Source: Diphasiastrum complanatum (lineage: Eukaryota; Streptophyta; Lycopodiopsida; Lycopodiales; Lycopodiaceae). From it: a stretch of 64,000 nt of DNA. The translations under genes were made by a program, and so were the position numbers. The notes under the pieces were generated by a model that had not been told where the DNA came from, searched no databases, and saw only the letters and a list, made by a program, of their open reading frames with translations. The stretch covers positions 6,358,647-6,422,646 of the forward strand of contig CM055113.1 of assembly GCA_029204225.1 (NCBI GenBank), written 5' to 3'. Numbering within the stretch: position 1 is the stretch's first letter; each line of letters starts with the position of its first letter. Of the stretch, positions 54,453 through 64,000 are shown one piece after another.

Positions 54453-56391
54453 ATCATGTAAAGAGATGCTACATAATTTATTCTAGTAACTATGGACTAG
54501 TCAACAATCTTAGTTACGTATCTTATAATGCCTATGCACAAATATAAATAAATAATTTGGAGCTAAGTCAATCTGCATATGAGATCATAATTGACATTCC
54601 AAGCATGCTAGTTTGTGTAAAAAAATAAGAATTTTTACCATGTTAAATACATTTTTCACATTACCATAATATACTACTATAAGCAAATATCCAAAGATTT
54701 AAAATCAGAATAATAATGATTCCGTAGAATTATTTTATTAGCATTTAACAATGATATCAAGACAAAAACAACAACTTTTTGTAACATTCGAGCACCAAGA
54801 TTCAATGTTCCAATATACCTAAATGTGTTAGATATATGCTTTACAAAAGATTTTGATTACAAATTTTACTCAAATGTCTCTTTTATGATCTCATTTTGAT
54901 ATCACATATCAACAATTTCAAACTATACAAAAATGGAGGTTCCATGTGGTGCATAGAAGAAGCTTTACATGCATGCATTATAAATCTTACAAATAGATAG
55001 TATCAGGTGAAAAGAAACCACTCTAATTTAATGGTTGGTAAATTTTGATGATGCACTATTTAAAATAACTTATCTTGAAAAAGATTTGAAAAAATATCTT
55101 ATTTCACATGTTTAGCTTTGATCAAAGGATTCTCCATGATACTTTCTTGTCTCTCACACTCAAAAAGATTTATATGGACTATAACAAGATTTTTAATTAT
55201 TGTGTGACAACATTAGAAAATGGAAAAAATTGTGATAATCTTCTACAATACCCAAGCTAGACAAGCGTGGTTGAATAATTCATTCTCAAATCTCAATTGC
55301 CAAGGAACAAGTGTATGTAGAAGCCTTGTGTCCCAATCTTAGGCTTTGTTGTTAGACATTTTTCTTGTTAATGTTATAGTTTACGAATTGTTATAATTGT
55401 TAATGTTATAGTTTACGAATTCTCCTAACTTTCCAATGTAATTTAACAATACTCTAGAAGTATCACACACATTCAAGAAATTTTTTTGAAGATTTTATCG
55501 TGTCACATAAGTGGATAATATAGTATTTTTCAAGTCTAGATTAGAATTTGCATATGAGTTTATTTCATGGTCAAACATGATGATAGAAATTATTGTATAA
55601 TAGATTGAAACCTTCCAAGCCCTATTGTATAATAGGTTTCCATTGCAAAACACATTCCAAAAATTCCAACAATGGATGGGTATTATGATATTATTTGAGG
55701 TTGATTCTATCTCCATTATGTATCACAACAATTTAAATTATACAACATCATTTGGTGTTCATCTTATCATGAGTACTATTCAATGGCTTCATGGCTAAAA
55801 AACGTCATTTCCCTTCTCATTCAACCAAGTAGTTTTTATGGATTTTTCTCTTCATGAAGGACAAGAAAATAACAACGAACATGTAGGTTCTCAAAATTGA
55901 TCAGCAAATTAGAAGTTGATCTTGATTAGCACATTAGTTGTTGATCAACACATGTTGAATTTTTTTTTTTTTTCATTTAAGGCCATTTCTTAGAGTTTTC
56001 AACTGTATCATGACACATTTATGGAGAATCGCAAATCATCAAATTTTTGTGTTCCATCAAAGCATCATAGTTATGTGAAATGATCTCAAGTCTACTTTGA
56101 GATCTAAGCACATCATCAAAGCAACTTGATTCATCTATCAAAGAAGTCATGAAAGTGTAAGGGGTGAGTGTGGTAGTGTCTTTCCTTTGCATATATTTTC
56201 TCATGCAAACTAGCCTTGATGGATTTTATTAGATCTTGATGATCTCCTTGGTGTGCTTGGGTGTGGAGGTTGATGCTCTACACCTTCATGTTAACTTAAC
56301 TCCTCCTTGAGCCTGTAAGCTCCTTGAGACCAACAATATTAAAAGAGCTTCCATTCACACATGAAACATCATTCTTGACATTAAAATCAAA

Positions 56392-57220
56392 TCAAATCTC
56401 CATGGATTTGAGATTTTGGTGCTCCAATATCTTCTCTTGAGAAACAAGTCCTCCTTTGGCTTCCATCACATCCAAATTGTGATTAGATCTCATACAAACA
56501 TCAAGCCTGAAAAGCCTACCATTTCTAATCCCTTTGGAAATGACATTTAATTTCTTGATGGTAAAGCAAGTATTGCAATCAAAGTTGACATCACATCCAT
56601 TTTCAATCAATTTACTTACACTCAACAAATTTCTAGATACTGAAGGAACATACAAGACATCTTGAAGTTTTGCTCTCCTTCTTGACTCAAGCCAAATATA
56701 AATGGTTTCTATCCCTTGAATCTCACATTTAATAGCATATTAAATGAGAATAGACTTCTTAGAACTTGAAAATGATGAAGATGAAGAGAAATGCTTCCTT
56801 TTCCTTGTGATATGTCAATCCATCATAGATATTCCCCATAGAAATTGATGATGTAGACATGGATGCCATGAATGAATCCTCTTGATGGAAGCCATCTCTC
56901 TCTTGGTTGCTGAAGCTCACTTTCTTCCCTTATTGATTTTCTTCATCACTTATACTCTTCTAGCACTTCAAGGAAAAATGCCCCTTCTTGCCACAATAAT
57001 AGCACTTGACATTGGATTTGTCCTTCTTGCTATTAGACGATGATGAGACATCATCTTCCTCCTTGGATTTGGCCCTTCTTTTGAAATGTGCCTTCCCCTT
57101 GCCTTTTTCTTTTCCATAAGTGAAACATGCCTCCTCTTCACCTCCTCTTTGCCCCATCCTTGCAAGCTTGTGCACTTGCCCACTCTCCTCAGCCACCAAT
57201 ACCCCTTTTAGGCTTTCCAT
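56392..57220 (-). pseudogene. copia Gag zinc knuckle to pre-integrase fragment
   Basis: The minus-strand frame 56960-57220 reads ESLKGVLVAEESGQVHKL, a charged linker and KCYYCGKKGHFSLKC, an intact CX2CX4HX4C knuckle. After a decayed protease stretch, 56392-56655 reads MYVPSVSRNLLSVSKLIENGCDVNF and the pre-integrase-like end GRLFRLDVC. It is related to the element at 62 kb (LEALQSVLISEESRQEYKLL, CFYCGKKGHYATNC). Integrase onward is missing. Confidence 0.8.
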
Positions 57221-58190
57221 GGATGGAAGCTCACCTCTTCTTTAATCTCATAAATTTTTGTAGATTTTGAGGCTCCTCCTCAATTACACTCACTATATCA
57301 ATGAGATATTGCAACAACAAGATGGATTCCATCCTTACTTTCCATGTGCAATAGTTTGATGAAGTCAAGCTTTCACTTGCCTCCAATAAAAGGCTCCTAT
57401 ATTGATGCCATGATGAGAAAGTGATTGAACACAGAGTTCACATGTGTGAAATGACTCTAGTAAATGATTTTGTGACCTCCAAAAACTTTATTTGAAAAAA
57501 ATCCAAAAAAATAAAAGGATCTACCAAGTTCTAGAATCACTCTTCACCAAAATCTAGTCAATGTGAAAAATGGATCTCACCAAGGTCATCCAAATTTGAC
57601 ATGAAAGATTTGCTTCAAACACATGAAAATCAGACCCAGTCACCTCTATTGGACAAATCCAAATACCCTAATCTTTATATTTGGATTAAACTTGAACTGA
57701 TTTGACAACAAACATTGTCCGAGTGGATTTTCACCAAACTTGACTAGCTTGAAAGAAACGCACAATTTTAATCAAAACTCTTATGATCCAAATGAATGGA
57801 TTCTGCTGATCTGAAATCCACCAAGTAGACACCTCTACCTAATCTCAAAGTTCATAGCCAAACTCCAAAATGGTGCATCAGCAACTTTTGGAGCCCTACC
57901 CATCTCAATCTGCAATTCAAGGTCTTTCCAACAAGTGTTCAATTGGTCTCTATGGATCAAAGACAAGATTGGTACACTAAATTAAAGTGGATGCATCTCA
58001 CACATGGTGTGAGCACTCCATACAACAAAATCTACCTATTGAGTCAAGAAATTACCCAAAAATAGTCCTCATTGAAGAATTTGAAGCTATGAACCAATCG
58101 AAATCCTTAAGCACTCTCTAATCTTGATTTTTTCACTCAAAACTTTGATTGAAATGATCTACGGTCTTCAAGCATGGATGGATATAGCTA

Positions 58191-58716
58191 TGATATCATT
58201 TCAAAAATGTGAATTACAGGATCTAAAATAGATCCTTTACCTCACATTGACCTACATGCATGAGAGTTTGCACACTACCAAATCTATCTTGATCAGCTCG
58301 AATTTTAGTAGGCTATCAAACAAGATTTGGATCTAGGCAAGAGCTCTTGAACACATCCATCCAAGACAAGCAAGTTTCATGCATATCCATGAAAAACCTA
58401 AGTGTCATTCAAGACTTTAGAGTGAGGAAAACATCCTACTCTTGGGTAGAGAGAGAAAAACCATGAGCTCTCAAGTAGAGAGAGATAGCACAAGAGATTT
58501 TGGCATCAAGACAATTCTATCTCTCAAAAGTGATCATAGCACAAAAGGAGCTCACTTCCATATAGTGATAGCTCAAGTTATTGCTCTAAAAAGTATGTGA
58601 TGACCTCTTAACATGATTAAACCTTATGATTTGAACCTCTCAATGTGATTGGACCTCAAAAGCGAATAGGATGAGGATTTTAGATTTGATGCATCACTTG
58701 CATTTTTGTCCTAACA
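58191..58716 (-). repeat. probable 5' LTR and mutated primer site of the minus-strand copia
   Basis: Minus strand: TGATATCATAGC at ~58192-58204 looks like a mutated TGGTATCAGAGC primer site. It follows LTR-like text that may start at TGTTAGGACAAAAATG near 58712. The leader between it and Gag (57221-58190) has CACATGTGTGAA at ~57439, as other leaders do. Boundaries are tentative. Confidence 0.4.
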
Positions 58717-58719
58717 CTT

Positions 58720-59600
58720 TAGTATATGTGTCAACACCTCATAGGACTCGAGATGGGAATCATCTAGTCTATGCCAAATCAACATAATGATATTATGTAC
58801 AATAAGGTAATGGATGTAGGTCCAACCTCATGATGACATTTGGCATGCTACCACTTGACTAGCTTTTGCCTATGTTTACATTGCTTTATGAAACAAGCTA
58901 ATTTATGACATACATGATCTACTACAATTAGGCCTACTATTCATGCTCCAAATATGTGAGATTGACATATGTACATGAAGATGTCAAATTATCAAGCTAT
59001 TATTTGCATAATCTTCACAACAAGCATCATGCGATGGGGGAGCAGAAGCATCGTCGATGCTAGAGTTGGGTGACAAGTCATCATTGATAGTGTGGGTATT
59101 GGGCATGGTGCATGGTGGGGGCAAGCTCCCACAACCTCTAGAATAGAGAAGAGGTGTGTGTGGTTAGAGGTGCGACGGGGGCTACTGCGATGGGCCACTA
59201 GTGGAGTGAATGGCACCAAGTCCTTCCTCCCTATGAGGAGCAGGATAGTGCATATCGACATTGGATGAAGGTGGAATCGAGATGAGGACGAGGTATTCGA
59301 TGGTGCTAAAATGCTCGAAGAGGGTAGCGGCATGCAAGAGGAGGATGACAAGTGGGAGGAAACCGGCATGTGGTACTATGCATGGGCAGATATAGATGTT
59401 GTCTAGCCTCTTCATACTACTCCAACATACACTAGGGCACATCTCAAGATGCTAATGCAAGATTTCGCTCCCAACTGTGACTTGTTAGCCCTAGTGATGC
59501 CTCGTTAGAGTGCTCACTTTGTGTTCCACAATATCGGCATCACCATTGGCACCACTCTATGAGTTGTACCTTCCCTCGAGCATATTTAACTCTGACTATA
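58720..59600. other. unassigned interval
   Basis: Minus-strand frames at 58992-59442 are Ser/Pro/His-rich and GC-richer than the surroundings. I recognise nothing in them on either strand; they may be an old captured fragment or chance. Confidence 0.3.
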
Positions 59601-59609
59601 ATCCAATCA

Positions 59610-59981
59610 AATCAGATGTTAGCATGGCAGTGAATAACTAGAATGAAAAAAACACACAAACCAAGTCCTAACACCTCATAAAAGCAAAAGGAACACCTCA
59701 GACACATGTGTTATTAAAACTTAAAACATGTTAGTTTGCAAGACTATGGTATGCTAGTGAACTTGTATACATCAAGAAGAATCTGTCATAACAAATTACA
59801 AACAATGAATCTACAACTAATAAAAATATTTTCTTAAAATTATAGGCGAAAAAAAAAAATGTATGTAACGAGAAATGCAGGGTATTGTTGTAAAGACACG
59901 GAAAAATTCACAAAACTGGATTAACAAATGATGAAGATTAAAACCAATTAGTCGATTCGTAAGAAGGAGAATAATCCAACA
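59610..59981 (-). repeat. 3' LTR start of minus-strand copia
   Basis: The minus strand has the tract aagggggag (59982-59990) followed by TGTTGGATTATTC starting at 59981, the classic polypurine tract/LTR junction. The far end is not determined. Confidence 0.65.
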
Positions 59982-59984
59982 CTC

Positions 59985-60505
59985 CCCCTTAATCTAAATC
60001 CTTGAATGCCTTGACCTTCAAACTTAGTTCTACACAGAATCTTCTGTGCGACTCCAAACTTAGTGCTTTAGTAAAAACATTTGCTATCATATCTTGCATT
60101 CTACAATATTGCAATTTGACCTCTTCATTGAGAACTTTGCTTCTGACGAAATGATACTTCAGTTCCGTGTGCTTAGTCTTGGAATGAAATCTAGGACTGG
60201 TTGATAAAATGATGGCACTTTGATTATCACAAAATAATATCATTGGAGCATATTGATTCAGACCGATATCTGAGAGTAAGTTCCTCAAACAAATTGCTTC
60301 CTTTGTAGTTTGAGAGGCTATGATATACTCTGACTCAGTGGAAGATAGAGCTATTGAAGATTGCTTGCAAATGTTTCAGGAAATTGGACCAATTGTTGAG
60401 GAAGAATGTAAATCCGGAAGTAGATTTACGAGTGTCTACCTGCCCAACTTGCATTTGTATAACCACTGCGTAAATTGAGTTTGTCGTTGCCGACTGCTCC
60501 ATAAT
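59985..60505 (-). pseudogene. copia RNase H C-terminal part
   Basis: Minus-strand text reads IALSSTESEYIIASQTTKEAICLRNLL, MILFCDNQSAIILSTSPRFHSKTKHTELKYHFVRSKV and YCRMQDMIANVFTKAL. These are the final RNase H blocks of copia pol, with two active-site regions present (STESEY, CDNQSA). Stops occur upstream of ~60360. The fragment ends where the plus-strand LTR at ~60531 begins. Confidence 0.85.
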
Positions 60506-60530
60506 GTGAAGAATTGAAAAAGATTATCTA

Positions 60531-61242
60531 TGTTAGATATAGGGGTCTTATGTTTTTTACATCAAGCATCAAGGTGTAGGATGTTGATAGGAATAAATTT
60601 GGCATAGATGGCAAATTATGCATTTCCACTTGTAATGCCACTATTGAGCCAAAATAGAGTAAGAGACTAAACACATGCCAATTAGAGTGTAGACAAGTGT
60701 AAAGTTTTTGTTTGATGAACTCCAAGAGGTCCAATAGGATTTAGAGGTGGAACCTTGTGAGGTCCAATAGGAAATTGAGGTGTGCTTGAATATAGTCCAA
60801 TAGAATTAAGAGGTGCATGGATCAATGATCCAATAGGATCAAGAGGTGACAAAATATGGTACAATCATAGTTAAGCATAGTGGTAGCTCGTGGACCTACT
60901 AGTATCATTGTACTCCTCATTTTGAAGCTAATTGATTTGGTGATTTCATGGATTTTGTGAGTTATTGGATTTCTAGCTTTCTCTCTCTACCCGAGAGCTC
61001 ATGATGTATTTTCTCTCTCTACTCCGAGGAGAGCAGCTTGTTTTTACTTAGATTATTTTTTGAATACTTCCCACATGTGTGAGTGAGAGTTGGAAGTGAT
61101 TGAATGCATGTAGTAGTGTGTTTTTGCCATAGAATCTAAGATTGATCTTGAATCTCAATCTAGTCTTGATCTTGTTGCATCTACACACCTTAGGAGATCA
61201 CAAGTACATGTAGTGGACAGTCCACACGTGTGAAATTCAACA
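60531..61242 (+). repeat. 5' LTR of the copia element at the window end
   Basis: Candidate start TGTTAGATATAGGGG at 60531 and end CA at 61242, directly before a perfect primer site, giving ~712 bp. It contains three similar phrases 'gtccaatag-att-agaggtg' (~60729-60845) and the box CCACACGTGTGA (61222-61233). The start is inferred because the 3' LTR lies outside the window. Confidence 0.65.
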
Positions 61243-61255
61243 TGGTATCAGAGCC
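61243..61255 (+). other. primer binding site, initiator tRNA-Met type
   Basis: TGGTATCAGAGCC, a perfect match to the plant copia consensus, directly after the LTR end. Confidence 0.92.
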
Positions 61256-61999
61256 TACCTAAGGTTACCATGCATTTTGATCCATCTAAGTGAAAAAAAT
61301 TTCATCAATCTTGAGCTAGAAGTTGTCAAGGCCCATTTTCCTAGCTATCTTGTTGAATCTTGGATCAAAAGAGATCAAAAGGACATTGATTGGGTCTGAC
61401 CTGGTACTGTAATGAAACAAGTGCTCAGACACGTGTGAGGAACATCCAATTTTAGTCTAGAAGTTCTCTCTCATGTTTGATCCATTTATCTTGCTTGATG
61501 GCTTATTTTGAAGCTATTTTTGTCTAATTTCTGTTGCAATCAGTTTCATTCCATTTGGTTGAGCCAATCAAAAGTTATAAGCTTTTGAAGAGGGTTAGGT
61601 AGGGCACCTAGACCTGGGTGGACACATTTGGTTTGGTCAAGAGATTGCTTGGTTGATCCAAAATCACAGTTGTATGCTTGCCAATCTCATCTATATGTGA
61701 TCTAGGCACTATTTTGAGATCTTAGCCATTTTGTTTCATGCAATATCATTGTATTTGAGTCAAATTTGGTTTTTTAGTGTATTTCACACGTGCTAAGAGT
61801 GTTATATCCTAACTTTGTCTATACTCCATCACTTGATGTGAATTAGATCTTGTTTTAGAGAGATTTGAGTAGCTAGTGAGAATCAATTCACAAATAGTTG
61901 CAAGATCTTTCATAGGAGGAGATAGTACTCAATTATTGGATCCTATTGAAAGTGTGTAACAACATTTATTGTTCATCATTTGAGTTTTCTTCACTTCAA

Positions 62000-62380
62000 A
62001 TGTCTTCAATGGGTTCATCCTTGTTGGAACCAAGTGAAAGATTGACCACTTCAAATTATTCAATTTGGAAAATGAGGATGGAGTCCATCTTGATCCTTCA
62101 AGACGTGATGGACATAGTTCTTGGCCTTGAAGAAGAACCACAAGTTCTTCAAGAGGTTCAAAAATACAAAAAGAGAGCTAGGATGGCTCTCCACTACATT
62201 ACGATGAATGTCTCTAATGAGATATTGAGGGAGATAGGTACTTGTACAACAGCCAAAGAAGCTTGGGATTGTCTCAAGACTATCTATGAGGCTAAGTTAC
62301 CTCTAGGCTTCTCACTCTTAGGAATCAAATCTTTCAAAGTAGCCAAAAGAGTGATAAGAGTGCATCTAGTTATGTTTTGA
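62000..62380 (+). pseudogene. copia Gag N-terminal part
   Basis: The Met at 62000 is chosen because it precedes SSLLEPSERLTTSNYSIWKMRMESIL, the conserved start shared with 43319-43420. Next come LHYITMNVSNEILREIGTCTTAKEAWDCLKTIYE. A frame change and probable small deletion near 62300-62350 separate it from the rest of Gag. The leader 61256-61999 is non-coding with two more CACGTGTGA-like boxes. Confidence 0.85.
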
Positions 62381-64000
62381 GAGTAAAAGATATTCATAGA
62401 GAGCTTGCTTGCATTGGTGATTCCATCAATCAAAATGAGCTAGTTCAAGTCATTCTCAATGGCTTGAGAAGTGAATTTGATAACCTTGTCCAATCCTATG
62501 CCATTAAGGAGGAGCTACCAAGTTTGGAGGCTCTTCAAAGTGTGCTAATTTCAGAAGAATCAAGACAAGAGTACAAGCTCTTGAGGATGGACAAGCTTTC
62601 TCTCACTCATAATGATGGCAAAGCTCTCTTTGCCAAGGATAAGCACAAAGGGAGGAGCAAGAACCAACATCAACAATCCTCAAGCAAGGACAAAGTCAAA
62701 TACAAAGACAAAGATGAGGAGGAAGATGATTCCTCTAATGCTTCATCATCCAAGCTCAAGAAGAAGAAGATCAAGTGTTTTTATTGTGGTAAGAAAGGTC
62801 ATTATGCCACCAATTGCTTCAAAAAGAAGAATCAACTCAAGCAAGCCAATATTACCAATGAGAAGGAAGACACTATTGTAAGTGAAGGAGAGGGATCTCT
62901 TATGGTCTCTAGTTTCTCATCTACTCCTTTCAAGAAGGACGACCTATGGTATATTGATAGTGGAGCCTCTTCACATATGTGTAGCTCCAAGGACTCTTTC
63001 TCTTCTATTGCACCTTATGATGGAGTCAATAAATCAATATACACTACAAATGATTTTGAATGTCCTATTGAAGGCATAGGGAACATTCCGTTGAAGTTTG
63101 CATCCTCTAAAATTCTTTCTCTCTCTAGAGTTCTTTCTGTACCTAAGCTTATCAAGAATCTAATTAGTGTTGGCCAATTGCTTGATAATGGCCTTGATGT
63201 AAAATTCAACGTTGATACTTGCACTATCAAGAAGAATGATGAGATACTTGCATTAGGATCTAGATTTGGTGGCATCTATAAACTAGATCCAAATGAGTAT
63301 ATGAATGCTTGTAATGTTGCTCTTGTGAACAAGCTCTCTATGGAGGAATTATGGCATAGGAGGTTGGGACATCCCAACTACAAATCCATGCTCTCTATGA
63401 TCAAAGAAGCCAAAGCTATTGGCTTGCCAAAGTCACTCTCCAAGAAGATCAAGCCTTGTGAGGCTTGTGCTATTGCTAAATCTCACAAAAAGCCATTTAC
63501 AAGATCTTCTATTTAAAGCAAGCATCCTTTGGAGTTAATCCACTTGGATGTGCATTTCTCATCAACTACAAGCAAGGGAGGAGCCACTTGTTTTGTTACT
63601 TTCATTGATGATTACACAAGATTTACTTGGATATATCTTCTTGCTTCAAAATCTATGGTGTTTGATCATTTCCTTATTTTCAAAGCTTATGTAGAGAAGC
63701 AATTCTCATTCAAGATTAAAGCTCTTAGAAATGATGGAGGTGGTGAATATATCTCCAATAAATTTCAAGATTTTTGTGAGCTTGAAGGCATTAAAAGAGA
63801 GTTTTCTTGTGCCTACTCTCCATCTCAAAATGGAGTGGCCGAGAGAAAGAATAGATCTCTATGTGAATGTGCAAAATATATGAGAATTGAGGCATCTTTG
63901 CCCAAAGATTTTTGGGGAGAAGCCATTAATTGTGCAAATTATCTTTGCAATAGGCTCCCACATATAGCTCTTGGAGGAAAGTCACCATATGAAATCTTAT
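62362..64000 (+). pseudogene. copia Gag-Pol: zinc knuckle, protease, integrase (runs off window)
   Basis: One continuous frame with a single TAA at 63514. In order: the rest of Gag; a lysine-rich linker; CFYCGKKGHYATNC (~62775); protease WYIDSGASSHM (DSG at ~62956); the pre-integrase zinc region (LWHRRLGHPN, CEACAIAKS); then after the stop LIHLDVHFS (Asp), FIDDYTRFTWIYLL, ALRNDGGGEY (Asp), YSPSQNGVAERKNRSLCE (Glu) and FWGEAINCANYLCNRLP. The encoded enzymes mature and insert the element. It is the best preserved retroelement here; RT lies beyond the window. Confidence 0.92.

Noticed and set aside
58992-59442. Minus-strand Ser/Pro-rich frames
   Set aside because: No motif recognised on either strand; composition alone is not enough to call a gene.

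Overview
The window looks like nuclear DNA of a land plant with a large, repeat-dominated genome. The evidence is a high density of decayed Ty1/copia and Ty3/gypsy LTR retrotransposons, very long (CT/GA)n tracts, GT-AG introns, and one clean gene for a plant-specific LEA_2 / NDR1-HIN1-like (NHL) membrane protein at 38.7-39.4 kb on the minus strand. A seedless plant such as a fern is my guess from the overall style; the sequence alone does not prove it. There is no bacterial-type operon, CRISPR array, rRNA or tRNA gene that I can see.

Layout. 0-3.3 kb: the end of an LTR, an initiator-Met-type primer binding site, a long leader with a ~185-bp tandem repeat, then degenerate gag-like and internally duplicated reading frames with no pol. 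3.3-5.7 kb: AT-rich non-coding DNA with a ~370-bp tandem duplication. 5.7-10.4 kb, minus strand: the most unusual block, with intron-containing remnants of a ParB-like plus methyltransferase-like gene followed by remnants of an FCP1/NIF-type HAD phosphatase gene. 10.4-16.6 kb: simple and tandem repeats, a plus-strand gypsy RT fragment, two long unrecognised minus-strand ORFs and a minus-strand gypsy RT. 16.6-17.7 kb: a broken putative DNA-transposon protein resembling the DUF7869 family. 17.7-23.9 kb: non-coding DNA rich in CT arrays, and a dispersed motif with a CTCGAGCA..TGCTCGAG palindrome.

23.9-28.3 kb: a copia element bounded by two LTRs and a near-perfect 5-bp target duplication. It has lost RT, carries part of another LTR element inside it, and splits an older minus-strand ORF. 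29.2-31.7 kb: another copia with a gag-to-integrase deletion. 31.7-36.9 kb: a minus-strand gypsy element (gag, protease, partial RT) whose leader holds a ~25-bp minisatellite. 37.3-38.2 kb: decayed plus-strand gypsy RT/RNase H. 38.7-39.4 kb: the LEA_2 gene. 40.4-51.4 kb: several copia remnants in both orientations, and a GC-richer repeat whose CT tract differs greatly in length between its two copies. 52.4-54.5 kb: two long GA arrays flanking a ~40-bp tandem array. 56.4-60.5 kb: two minus-strand copia remnants. 60.5 kb to the end: the 5' part of a relatively young plus-strand copia element that runs off the window.

Apart from the LEA_2 gene, nothing here looks like an intact working gene; most coding sequence is retrotransposon-derived with stops, frameshifts and deletions. 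The ParB/methyltransferase-like and HAD-like block, the DUF7869-like pseudogene and the palindromic LTR/leader motif are the parts most worth follow-up. All homology statements are from recognised motifs, not from searches.
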